64,000 nucleotides of DNA from the NCBI GenBank assembly GCA_902633185.1, contig CACPFN010000005.1:1-64000 (forward strand), in the 5' to 3' direction. This DNA comes from an uncultured Pelagibacteraceae bacterium (GTDB lineage Bacteria; Pseudomonadota; Alphaproteobacteria; Pelagibacterales; Pelagibacteraceae). Below the pieces are notes generated by a model. It made no database searches. It was not told where the DNA came from and saw only the letters and a program-made list of their open reading frames with translations. Position 1 is the first letter of the stretch; each line of letters begins with the position of its first letter. The position numbers were made by a program, and so were the translations under genes. This document shows, one piece after another, positions 48,404 through 57,245 of this stretch.

Positions 48404-49261
48404 ATGAAATTTGTCTCATTCAATCATGATAACAGTGAAAAGTTTGGAATTATTGAAAATAATTTAATAACTGATTTAACTGGAAAGATAGATGGAGCTT
48501 TAAGTTTAAAAGAATTAATAAAGATAAAAAAGATAAAAGAAGCAAAAGAATATGCAAAGAGTAATCCAGGCTCAATAAAGCCCGATGAAATTAAATATTC
48601 TCCTTTAATACCTAATCCAGGTAAAATTATATGTGTTGGTTTGAATTACAGTGAACATGTAAAAGAAACAAACCGTACTGTTGAGGAAAACCCAGTAATA
48701 TTTCACAGATTTCCAGAAAGCCAAACAGCTCATATGCAAGCAATACAAAGACCAACTGTATCAGAAAGTTTAGACTTTGAAGGAGAAATGGCAGTGATAA
48801 TGGGTGAGGGTGGTAAACACATCAAACCAGAGGATGCATTAAAGCACATCGTTGGTTTTTCTTGTTACAACGAAAGTACAATTAGAGAGTGGCAAAGACA
48901 TACCAGACAATTTGGTATGGGAAAAAATTTTGAAAAGACAGGAAGTTTTGGTCCTCACATGGTTTTAGCAGAGGACATTGCAGATTATAAAAGTTTAACA
49001 ATAGAGACTAGGCTTAATGGTGAAGTAATGCAAAATGCTAAACTAAGTCAATTAATTTTCGATATACCAATTTTAATTTCATATGTATCCAAAGCTATGG
49101 CATGGAGATCAGGTGATGTTTTGGTAACAGGAACTCCTGGTGGAGTAGGCTTTAAAAGAAATCCACCTGTTTTTATGAAACCAGGAGACAATGTTGAAGT
49201 CGAAATCACTGATATTGGTGTTTTATCTAATACTATTAAGGATGAAATAATCTCAAATTAG
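48404..49261 (+). CDS. Fumarylacetoacetate hydrolase (FAH) family protein
   Basis: KIICVGLNYSEHVKETNR, LDFEGEMAVIMGEGGKHI, VTGTPGGVGFKRNPPVFMKPGDNVEVEITDIG. Confidence 0.92.
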   Translation: MKFVSFNHDNSEKFGIIENNLITDLTGKIDGALSLKELIKIKKIKEAKEYAKSNPGSIKPDEIKYSPLIPNPGKIICVGLNYSEHVKETNRTVEENPVIFHRFPESQTAHMQAIQRPTVSESLDFEGEMAVIMGEGGKHIKPEDALKHIVGFSCYNESTIREWQRHTRQFGMGKNFEKTGSFGPHMVLAEDIADYKSLTIETRLNGEVMQNAKLSQLIFDIPILISYVSKAMAWRSGDVLVTGTPGGVGFKRNPPVFMKPGDNVEVEITDIGVLSNTIKDEIISN

Positions 49262-49296
49262 AGTTAAAATTTAATATAAATTTTAGAGGGAGAAAT

Positions 49297-50310
49297 ATGA
49301 AAAACAAAATAATTGGATTTGTTTTTGGTGTTTTAAGTTTAGGTATAGTAAATGCTGCTTCAGCAACTGAACTTAAACTTGCAACATTTGAGCCACCAAA
49401 AGCATTTATCGCAAGCAAAATTCTTGCTGCATGGGCTGATAAAGTAAACGAATGTTCAGCTGGAGCAGTTAATGTTAAAATGTTTGCAGGAGGTGTGTTA
49501 GGAAAACCACCACAACAATATGATATTGTTACAAAAGGTGTAGCAGACATTTCATGGACGGTACTTGGATATATCGGAGGACAGTTTCCATTGAGTTCTG
49601 TAATAGAGTTACCTTTTTTAACGAAAACTTCAAAAGCAGGATCTAGAGCTTTAAATACTCTTTATGAAGAGGGTTACTTAGATAAAGAGATGGCAGGAAT
49701 TAAACTAATTGGTTTACATTCTAATCCTGGATATCAAATACATATGAAGTCAGATAAAGTTGTAAGACCTGCTGACTTCAAAGGTAAGAAAATGAGAGTA
49801 CCAAGTAAAATTGCTGGAACAATTTTAAAAACTCTTGGAGCAACTGGTGTAAGAGTGCCAGCTCCTGGAACATCGGAAGCACTTAACAAAGGTGTAATTG
49901 ATGGAACTCCATTCCCTTACACAGCAATCGGATCTTTCAGACTATTTGATGTAACTAAATATCACACGGAAGTTAACATAACTAATGCAACATTTGGTTT
50001 GATAATGAACCAAGGTAAATATGATGGTTTATCAGCTAAAGGCAAAGGCTGTGTAGATAAATTTAGTGGTCAGTGGTTCGGTGACTGGGCGTCTGGATTA
50101 ATAGATAGTCAAAATGCTAAAATGAGAGTTGAGGTAGAGAATAAACCTGGACATGAGATCATAGTAGCTTCTGATGATGTTATAGCTGAATATAAGAAAA
50201 TATTAGCACCTATCGAAGCAAACTGGCTTGCTGAAATGAAAGGCAAAGGCCTTGATGGTGACGCAGTTCTAAAAAGAGCAAGACAAATAATATCTAAAAT
50301 AGACGGTTAA
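49297..50310 (+). CDS. dctP: TRAP transporter substrate-binding protein (DctP family)
   Basis: Signal peptide; 'AAWADKVNECSAGAVNVKMFAGGVLGKPPQQYDIVTKGVADISW', 'LNKGVIDGTPFPYTAIGSFRLFDVTKYHTEVN'. Confidence 0.92.
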   Translation: MKNKIIGFVFGVLSLGIVNAASATELKLATFEPPKAFIASKILAAWADKVNECSAGAVNVKMFAGGVLGKPPQQYDIVTKGVADISWTVLGYIGGQFPLSSVIELPFLTKTSKAGSRALNTLYEEGYLDKEMAGIKLIGLHSNPGYQIHMKSDKVVRPADFKGKKMRVPSKIAGTILKTLGATGVRVPAPGTSEALNKGVIDGTPFPYTAIGSFRLFDVTKYHTEVNITNATFGLIMNQGKYDGLSAKGKGCVDKFSGQWFGDWASGLIDSQNAKMRVEVENKPGHEIIVASDDVIAEYKKILAPIEANWLAEMKGKGLDGDAVLKRARQIISKIDG

Positions 50311-50324
50311 TTTAAACCTAATTT

Positions 50325-50354
50325 TTGAGCCTGCATTAAATAATGCAGGCTCAA
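50325..50354 (+). terminator. Rho-independent terminator-like hairpin after dctP
   Basis: Perfect inverted repeat TTGAGCCTGCATTA-AA-TAATGCAGGCTCAA followed by TTTTAA. Confidence 0.8.
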
Positions 50355-50377
50355 TTTTAATCCTGTATAATAATTGA

Positions 50378-51352
50378 ATGGCAATAAATGCATTAAGCTA
50401 CATCGGTGTTAATTCAGATCGAATTGAAGACTGGTCAGATTATTCAAGAAAATGTTTAGGAATGCAACAGGTGGATAGAGCAAAAGATTCTCTTTCATTT
50501 AGAATGGATGATCAAAAGCAAAGATTAGTTGTAACAGGAGACACTGGAGACAGTCTGGCCTTCATGGGCTGGGAAGTTGAGAAAAAAGAAGATTTAAAAA
50601 TGTATGCTGATCGTCTTGAGAATAATAATATCCCAGTAACTCATGGACAATCCTCATTTGCAGATAAAAGATTTGTTAAAGATTTAATTTATTTTAAAGA
50701 CCCTCAGGGTAATCAGATAGAATTAATATTTGATCCAATGAAAGATAGTGATCCTTTTAAACCATCTAGACCAATTTCAGGATTTAAAACTGGTGCATTA
50801 GGAATGGGCCATGTTGTTTTACATGCTAAAGATTTTAATAAACTTGTTCCCTTTTATAAGGACCTTTTAGATTTTAAAATCAGTGATTATAGCAATACGC
50901 CAATATCATTATGTTTCTTTCATGTTAATGGTAGACATCATAGTTTTGCATTGTTTGGATCGGGTCAACAAGGGTTTCACCATTTTATGGTTGAGTACAA
51001 TTCTTTAGATGATGTTGGACAGGGATATGACTTAATGAATTTAAAAGACGACAAAATTGCTTATACAATGGGAAGGCATACTAATGATTACATGACTTCA
51101 TTTTATTCAATAACTCCTTCAGGATTCTTTGTAGAAAATGGATGGGGTGGAAGAATAATTGACCCTAAGACGTGGGAAGCCATTGAAACTTTTGAAGGCC
51201 CAAGCTTTTGGGGACATGAAAGATTATATTTGCCAGAAGAAGAAAGAAAAAAATTTAGAGATAAAAGAATGCAAACTGCTGCAGAAGGTAAACAAGCTCC
51301 TTTATTAGTTGATTGCCCTTGGTTATATTCCAATATAGCTAAAAAGAAATAA
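50378..51352 (+). CDS. Extradiol ring-cleavage dioxygenase, VOC family (BphC-like)
   Basis: Two VOC modules; probable metal ligands in GMGHVVLHAKD, GFHHFMVEY and SGFFVENGWG. Confidence 0.82.
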   Translation: MAINALSYIGVNSDRIEDWSDYSRKCLGMQQVDRAKDSLSFRMDDQKQRLVVTGDTGDSLAFMGWEVEKKEDLKMYADRLENNNIPVTHGQSSFADKRFVKDLIYFKDPQGNQIELIFDPMKDSDPFKPSRPISGFKTGALGMGHVVLHAKDFNKLVPFYKDLLDFKISDYSNTPISLCFFHVNGRHHSFALFGSGQQGFHHFMVEYNSLDDVGQGYDLMNLKDDKIAYTMGRHTNDYMTSFYSITPSGFFVENGWGGRIIDPKTWEAIETFEGPSFWGHERLYLPEEERKKFRDKRMQTAAEGKQAPLLVDCPWLYSNIAKKK

Positions 51353-51364
51353 ATTTAATAACTA

Positions 51365-52810
51365 ATGAAAGAATACGATGCTGTAATTGTTGGATTGGGC
51401 CCAACAGGAGGAACATTAGCAAACTTATTAGCAATTCAAGGTTATTCAATTTTAATTTTAGAAAAAGAAAATAGTTTTTACCCTCTTCCAAGAGCAGTCC
51501 ATTTTGATGATGAGGTTATGAGAGTATTCCAAACAATTGGAATTACAGATAAATTTCTAAAATATACTTTAATTAATAAAGGTACTAAGTTTGTAAATAA
51601 AAAAGGCGATGTAATTTTAGATTGGCCTAGACCAAAAGAAATAACAGAAAATGGATGGTATCCAAGTTATAGATTTCACCAACCTGATTTAGAAAGGCAA
51701 TTACGAAATAGACTTAAATCTTTTAAAAAGGTTTGTATCCAACAAAATACTAAACTCTTAAAAGCTTCAAATACAAAAAATAGTGTTCGAATAATTTACC
51801 AAGACATAAAAAAAAATAAAATTCTGAATATTAAGGCTAAATATTTGATTGGTTGCGATGGTGCAAACTCAACAGTCCGAAATGAAATAAAAACAAGTAT
51901 GAGTAATTTAGGATTTACTCAAAAATGGGCAGTCGTTGATTTAATTTTGAAGAAAAAGAAAAATAATCTTCCAGATCGTACAATTCAATTTTCTAACAAA
52001 GTAAGACCTGCAACATATTGCAGAAATGTAGGCAGAAGAAGAAGATGGGAGTTTGTAATTAATAATAAAGAAAAAGAAGAAAATATTATGTCTGAAAAGT
52101 ATATATGGAATTTCCTTAAACCATGGCTTAGTAAAAAAGACGCTACTCTCGAGAGAAAAACTATATACACATTCAAATCTGCAATTAGCAAAAGTTGGAG
52201 AAAAGGTAGAATATTCATTGCTGGAGATGCTGCTCACTTGATGCCTCCTTTTATGGGCCAAGGAATGTGTGCAGGAATAAGAGATGTTTCAAACTTGTCA
52301 TGGAAAATATCGCATTGTTTAAAGAATAATCATTCAGATAAATTACTTAATACATATCAGAGTGAAAGATATTCCAATGTAAAAGAGTATGTAAGTACAA
52401 CTATGAGAATGGGTTCATTTATTAATGCAGTAAGCTCAACAAAAATTACAAAAGGTATCTCTTCAAATAAAGAAGGAGTAAAATCTATGAAATCTATTAA
52501 GCCAAAACTGGGCAAGGGACTTGGAAAAGTTAATGATAAACTTCGAGGTAAAATATTCCCTCAATTTAAATTAAAAAATGGAAAAAGTTTAGATGAAAAA
52601 TTTTCTTCAAAACCTATTGTAATAATTTCACCAAAATTAAAAAAAAAAATTTCCAATAAAATTAATTATGTACTGTCTAATAATGTAAATGGCTTAAGTG
52701 AATATCTTAATAATATAAAATCTGAAGGACTTATAGTTAGACCAGATAGATTTATAATTGGTTCTATAAAATCTAATAAAATTTCAAAAATAAAAAATTA
52801 TTCAATATAG
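51365..52810 (+). CDS. FAD-dependent aromatic hydroxylase (MhpA-like)
   Basis: GLGPTGGTLANLLAIQGYSILILEKE, GCDGANSTVRNEI, FIAGDAAHLMPPFMGQGMCAGIRDVSNLSWK. Confidence 0.88.
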   Translation: MKEYDAVIVGLGPTGGTLANLLAIQGYSILILEKENSFYPLPRAVHFDDEVMRVFQTIGITDKFLKYTLINKGTKFVNKKGDVILDWPRPKEITENGWYPSYRFHQPDLERQLRNRLKSFKKVCIQQNTKLLKASNTKNSVRIIYQDIKKNKILNIKAKYLIGCDGANSTVRNEIKTSMSNLGFTQKWAVVDLILKKKKNNLPDRTIQFSNKVRPATYCRNVGRRRRWEFVINNKEKEENIMSEKYIWNFLKPWLSKKDATLERKTIYTFKSAISKSWRKGRIFIAGDAAHLMPPFMGQGMCAGIRDVSNLSWKISHCLKNNHSDKLLNTYQSERYSNVKEYVSTTMRMGSFINAVSSTKITKGISSNKEGVKSMKSIKPKLGKGLGKVNDKLRGKIFPQFKLKNGKSLDEKFSSKPIVIISPKLKKKISNKINYVLSNNVNGLSEYLNNIKSEGLIVRPDRFIIGSIKSNKISKIKNYSI

Positions 52811-53587
52811 ATTTAATTCCTTTTTTATAATTTTTATTTTTGTTTCATTATCTTGAGCAATTTCACCTGAAGGAAGATATAATGAATTTTCAAATCCAAT
52901 TCTTATTTTTCCACCAAGTTTTATTGCCTCTTTCAAACAAATAAATTCTTCTTTTTCAAAAGCGCATATAGCCCAATCAGCTTTAAATTTATTTTTTTCT
53001 AATTTTTCTAAATATAAAGGTATTTTATTTGGATCACTTATTTTTCCAGTATAGTGACCGATTACAAATAAGCACCAAGTGTTGTCTTTTTCAATTTCAG
53101 ATTTATTTAAAACATTTGAGAGTAAATCAATATCTTCTGGCTCATGGCAAATATGTTGAACATTAATTTTTTCATCAGATAAATATTTATATAGTTTTAT
53201 ATCTTCATCAGTAGGATCTCTGCTTGGAATTAATTCTCTAATTGCAATCGATATTCCAGGTGGCTTAACATCGTATGCATATTTACGCATTTCACCTGGT
53301 GAATATCTGCCAACTGCTTCAGTGGTAACCTGTAAGTGCATTTTAGGAACTATCTCATTTAATTTTATTAATGCTTCACTGCAGTCATTAGCGTCTAATA
53401 TATGTTGGCTATTTTTATCTCTGATGTGAAAATGAATTGCCTCAGCACCTGCTTCGTATGATAATTTTGCTGTATTAACAATTTCATCAATAGTTATAGG
53501 AACTTTTGGATGATCCTTCTTCATAGGTCTCACTCCGTTGGGTGCTACCATAATTTTTGGGAGTTCTTTAGGTTGATAAAATTGCAT
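52802..53587 (-). CDS. BKACE-family (3-keto-5-aminohexanoate cleavage protein-like) enzyme
   Basis: IMVAPNGVRPMKKDHPKVPIT, AGAEAIHFHIRDKNSQHILD, GGKIRIGFENSLYLPSGEIAQDN. Confidence 0.85.
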   Translation of the reverse strand: MQFYQPKELPKIMVAPNGVRPMKKDHPKVPITIDEIVNTAKLSYEAGAEAIHFHIRDKNSQHILDANDCSEALIKLNEIVPKMHLQVTTEAVGRYSPGEMRKYAYDVKPPGISIAIRELIPSRDPTDEDIKLYKYLSDEKINVQHICHEPEDIDLLSNVLNKSEIEKDNTWCLFVIGHYTGKISDPNKIPLYLEKLEKNKFKADWAICAFEKEEFICLKEAIKLGGKIRIGFENSLYLPSGEIAQDNETKIKIIKKELNLY

Positions 53588-53634
53588 AATTAAAGTCTAC
53601 TATTATTTAGTATAAATAAAAATTAAATTCACTG

Positions 53635-53841
53635 ATGAGTAATAATTTAAAAGTTTCAATAATTATAATACTTGGAGTTATAGCATTGTATATATCAACT
53701 CAGTATTATTCAGGTTTTAATAAAAGCAAAACTATTAAAGCGTGTATAATTGGAAAAACTGAATTAGATTCGAATAAACCTGAGAGCGAAAGGCTCTCTG
53801 CTGATGAGGTTAAAAAATTTTGTGAAGATCAAATAAAATGA
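53635..53841 (+). CDS. Small signal-anchored hypothetical protein
   Basis: 68-aa ORF with N-terminal TM; its stop overlaps the next start. Confidence 0.55.
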   Translation: MSNNLKVSIIIILGVIALYISTQYYSGFNKSKTIKACIIGKTELDSNKPESERLSADEVKKFCEDQIK

Positions 53842-54986
53842 TGAAAAAATCAAAAAGATCAGATGTTGATCCATTTATAGTAATGGATGTAATGGAATCA
53901 GCAAGAATTGCAGAGGAAAAAGGTAAAGATATAATTCATATGGAGGTTGGGCAGCCAGGAACACCAGCGCCTAAGATTGCAAAAGATTATATTACTAATG
54001 AGATAAATAAAAACAATCTAGGATACACTGTATCACTTGGTCTACCTGCTCTAAGAACAAAAATTTCAAAGCTATATGGAGATTGGTACAATTTAGATTT
54101 AAATCCAAATAGAATAGTAGTTACAACAGGCTCCTCTGGAGCTTTTATATTATCTTTTTCGGCATTGTTTGATAGTGGAGACAGAGTTGGAATTGGTTCT
54201 CCAAGTTATCCTAGTTATAGACAAATATTAAAATCACTAAGTTTGGAAACTGTAGATATTCAAACCAAACTTCAAAATAGATTTCAACCAGTACCAGATG
54301 ATATTCTAAATAATAATTTAAATGGAATTCTAGTTGCATCACCTGCAAATCCAACTGGCTCTATGCTGGATAAACAATCTTTAGAGAATTTAATTCATAC
54401 AGCAAATGAGAATAATGTGAGTTTTATTAGTGATGAGATTTATCACGGAATTCAATATGAAAATAATCCAACTTCAGCTTTAGAGATAACTGATAATTGC
54501 TATGTAATTAATTCTTTTTCAAAATACTTTTCCATGACTGGTTGGAGAATAGGATGGATGGTTGTACCAGATGATCATGTTAGACAAGTAGAAAGGCTTT
54601 CACAAAATTTGTTTGTTTGTCCTCCACACGCAAGTCAAGTTACAGCTCTTGCTTCATTGGATGCAAATGAAGAGTTACAATCGAATGTTGAGGTATATAA
54701 AAAAAATAGAGAGATACTTTTAGAAGAATTACCAAAAGCAGGATTAAAAAAATTTTCACCACCTGATGGTGCTTTTTACATTTATGTTGATATATCTGAA
54801 TATTCAAATGATAGCTTAGCTTTTTGTAAAAAAGTTTTAGATGAAGCAAATGTTGCGATAACACCAGGAATTGATTTTGATCAAAAAAGAGGAAATTCTA
54901 CTATCCGATTCTCATATGCCAGAAGCACAAAAGATATAATTGAAGGTGCTAAGAGAATTAAAGATTTTATGTCTAAAAATTATTAA
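53838..54986 (+). CDS. Class I/II PLP-dependent aminotransferase
   Basis: MEVGQPGTPAPKIAKDYI, VASPANPTGSMLDKQSL, SFSKYFSMTGWRIGW. Confidence 0.92.
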   Translation: MMKKSKRSDVDPFIVMDVMESARIAEEKGKDIIHMEVGQPGTPAPKIAKDYITNEINKNNLGYTVSLGLPALRTKISKLYGDWYNLDLNPNRIVVTTGSSGAFILSFSALFDSGDRVGIGSPSYPSYRQILKSLSLETVDIQTKLQNRFQPVPDDILNNNLNGILVASPANPTGSMLDKQSLENLIHTANENNVSFISDEIYHGIQYENNPTSALEITDNCYVINSFSKYFSMTGWRIGWMVVPDDHVRQVERLSQNLFVCPPHASQVTALASLDANEELQSNVEVYKKNREILLEELPKAGLKKFSPPDGAFYIYVDISEYSNDSLAFCKKVLDEANVAITPGIDFDQKRGNSTIRFSYARSTKDIIEGAKRIKDFMSKNY

Positions 54987-55032
54987 AAGGGGCCAGCTCA
55001 ATTGGTAATTACCAAAAGAGCTCCCCTTTTTT
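54984..55032 (+). terminator. Rho-independent terminator after the aminotransferase
   Basis: AAAAGGGGccAGCTC...GAGCTCCCCTTTTTT hairpin with T run. Confidence 0.85.
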
Positions 55033-55167
55033 ATGCCATTTTGGCCAAATCCATCAAATGGATTTAGTTTGTGTTATTTTTAATATGTGATATCTCACCA
55101 GCTAAGTGTCAGGTGGCGTTATTCTAAGCATTTGCACCTCCTTCACTTATAAAAATAAGTTTTAGGT

Positions 55168-55226
55168 AGGTTGTATTCAACAAATTTATTTCTATTTTTT
55201 ATAAATATATTATTTGAATACAACCT
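55168..55226. repeat. Long-loop inverted repeat in a non-coding region
   Basis: AGGTTGTATTCAA (55168-55180) and TTGAATACAACCT (55214-55226), perfect 13-bp arms. Confidence 0.7.
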
Positions 55227-55334
55227 GTCTCTTTAGTAGATTCTCGATATCAAAATAATCAAAATATTCCCAAACTCTTAAATGAAACTTATGTCACAGA
55301 GACAGACAATAAATATATTTGTAATTAAAATCTC

Positions 55335-55526
55335 ATGAAAACAATATTTGTTATTGGATCAAAACAACATACTTTAAAATACACTAGAAAAATGCCTGAG
55401 GGTGAAGTTAAGAAAATGAAATCTTTTGTTACAAACAAAGGGCAAAAACTTGAAAAAACTTCAAAATTTAAAATTTTAAAAGTATCAGACGACAAAACTT
55501 CAAGAACTTTCAAAATCAGTCTTTAA
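55335..55526 (+). CDS. Small basic hypothetical protein
   Basis: 63-aa ORF MKTIFVIGSKQHTLKYTRKMPEGEVKKMKSFV..., 9 nt upstream of the photolyase gene. Confidence 0.5.
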   Translation: MKTIFVIGSKQHTLKYTRKMPEGEVKKMKSFVTNKGQKLEKTSKFKILKVSDDKTSRTFKISL

Positions 55527-55535
55527 TTATTTAAA

Positions 55536-56993
55536 ATGAACAAAATCGTATGGTTCAGGAACGATCTACGTGTATCTAATAATGATGCATTTAATGAGGC
55601 TGTAAAATTAGGAAAGATTTTACCAATTTACATATTTGATAAAGAATATCACAAATTACCTACATCAAGCTCATTCCATCTAGATTTTTTAAAATCATCA
55701 TTAGACGATTTATCAAAAACACTAAGTGATAAATATAATGCTAAACTCAATATATATTACGGAGATACATTAGAAATTTTAAGTCATTTAACTGATAAAT
55801 TTAAAATAAATGAGGTTTATTCAAATATAATATTCAAGAACATGTATATAACTAACTTAGATAAAGAAGTTAGTTTTTTATTTAAAGAAAAAAACATTAA
55901 TTGGAAAATATCAAATCAATTTGGTGTTCAATTAAATCATAGAATAAGAAATAAATGGTCATATAATTGGAATAAATTTATAGATAGTGAAAGTGTAAAT
56001 TCAAATTTAAATTGTGAGTTTATTTCAGATAATTATGTAGAGGATTTATCAAAAATAGAAACAAATAATTTAGAAAATGGCAAAATTCAAATTGGTGGAA
56101 GACAAAATGCACTTCAACTTCTAGATTCTTTCCTTAATCACAGATCAGAAAATTACCAAAAAGAAATGTCTTCACCGATAACAGGAGAAATATCTTGTTC
56201 TAGATTAAGCCCTCATATTGCATTCGGAAATATTTCTATTAAAGAAATTTTTAAAAAAACTAACGATAAGTTGAAATCCAATTTATCTTTTTCAAAAAAG
56301 AAATCCTTAATTTCTTTTAAAAGTCGATTAGCCTGGCACTGTCATTTTATTCAAAAGTTATATGATGAACCAGAAATTGAATTTAGAAATATGAATAGCG
56401 CTTATAATGGAATAAGAGAAAATGATTTTAATGAAGATTATCATTTAGCATGGAAAAATGGAACTACTGGTTATCCATTAGTTGATGCTTGTATGAGGTA
56501 TCTTAGAACTAATGGATGGATTAATTTTAGAATGAGAGCAATGTTAGTTTCATTTGCGTCTTACCAATTATGGCTTGATTGGAAAAAAACATCAAAACAT
56601 TTAGCAAAATTATTTACAGATTATGAGCCAGGTATTCACTATTCACAGTTTCAAATGCAATCAGGAACAACAGGAATAAATTCAATAAGAATTTACAATC
56701 CAATTAAACAATCAATTGATCAAGATCCTACAGGAGATTTTATAAAAAAATGGGTTCCGGAATTAAAAAATGTTCCAGGAAAATTAGTTCATGAACCATG
56801 GAAATTAACATTCATTGAACAAAAAGGAATAAATTTAGAAGTTGGTAAAGATTATCCATCGCCAATAGTTGATAATAAAATATCAACAAAAATTGCAAAA
56901 GAAAAAATCTGGAATGTTAAGAAAACAACAGAAGCAAAAGTTATTTCAGCTGAAGTATTAAATAAACACGCTAGTTTATCTCAAAGAAGATAA
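55536..56993 (+). CDS. phr: Deoxyribodipyrimidine photolyase / cryptochrome family
   Basis: VWFRNDLRVSNNDAF; FAD-domain motifs WKNGTTGYPLVDACMRYLRTNGWINFRMRAMLVSF, DYEPGIHYSQFQMQSGTTG. Confidence 0.93.
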   Translation: MNKIVWFRNDLRVSNNDAFNEAVKLGKILPIYIFDKEYHKLPTSSSFHLDFLKSSLDDLSKTLSDKYNAKLNIYYGDTLEILSHLTDKFKINEVYSNIIFKNMYITNLDKEVSFLFKEKNINWKISNQFGVQLNHRIRNKWSYNWNKFIDSESVNSNLNCEFISDNYVEDLSKIETNNLENGKIQIGGRQNALQLLDSFLNHRSENYQKEMSSPITGEISCSRLSPHIAFGNISIKEIFKKTNDKLKSNLSFSKKKSLISFKSRLAWHCHFIQKLYDEPEIEFRNMNSAYNGIRENDFNEDYHLAWKNGTTGYPLVDACMRYLRTNGWINFRMRAMLVSFASYQLWLDWKKTSKHLAKLFTDYEPGIHYSQFQMQSGTTGINSIRIYNPIKQSIDQDPTGDFIKKWVPELKNVPGKLVHEPWKLTFIEQKGINLEVGKDYPSPIVDNKISTKIAKEKIWNVKKTTEAKVISAEVLNKHASLSQRR

Positions 56994-56996
56994 AGT

Positions 56997-57134
56997 TTAA
57001 TTACCGTAAGGAATTCCAACTAATTTTCCATTTTCATTATAAAAATAAAAATAGTTTGGATTTATTACCTTTGGCTTTTTTGATAGCGTTTTAGATTTAA
57101 TTATTGATTTATTTTTTTTTGATTTATTTTTCAC
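56997..57134 (-). CDS. Small basic hypothetical protein (45 aa, GTG start), not in ORF track
   Basis: Read directly on minus: VKNKSKKNKSIIKSKTLSKKPKVINPNYFYFYNENGKLVGIPYGN-stop. Confidence 0.4.
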   Translation of the reverse strand: MKNKSKKNKSIIKSKTLSKKPKVINPNYFYFYNENGKLVGIPYGN

Positions 57135-57245
57135 AATTTATAAATACTAAAAAAAATTAGGTAAACTATTGATAACTTTTCAACCCAGATATGCATTTAT
57201 TCTTAATCAATAAATTCAAATTAAGTATATCTATTCATTTTACTT

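Noticed and set aside
51941-52261. Antisense ORFs in the MhpA-like gene (also 51985-52218)
   Set aside because: Shadow ORFs opposite a strong FAD-hydroxylase coding sequence.
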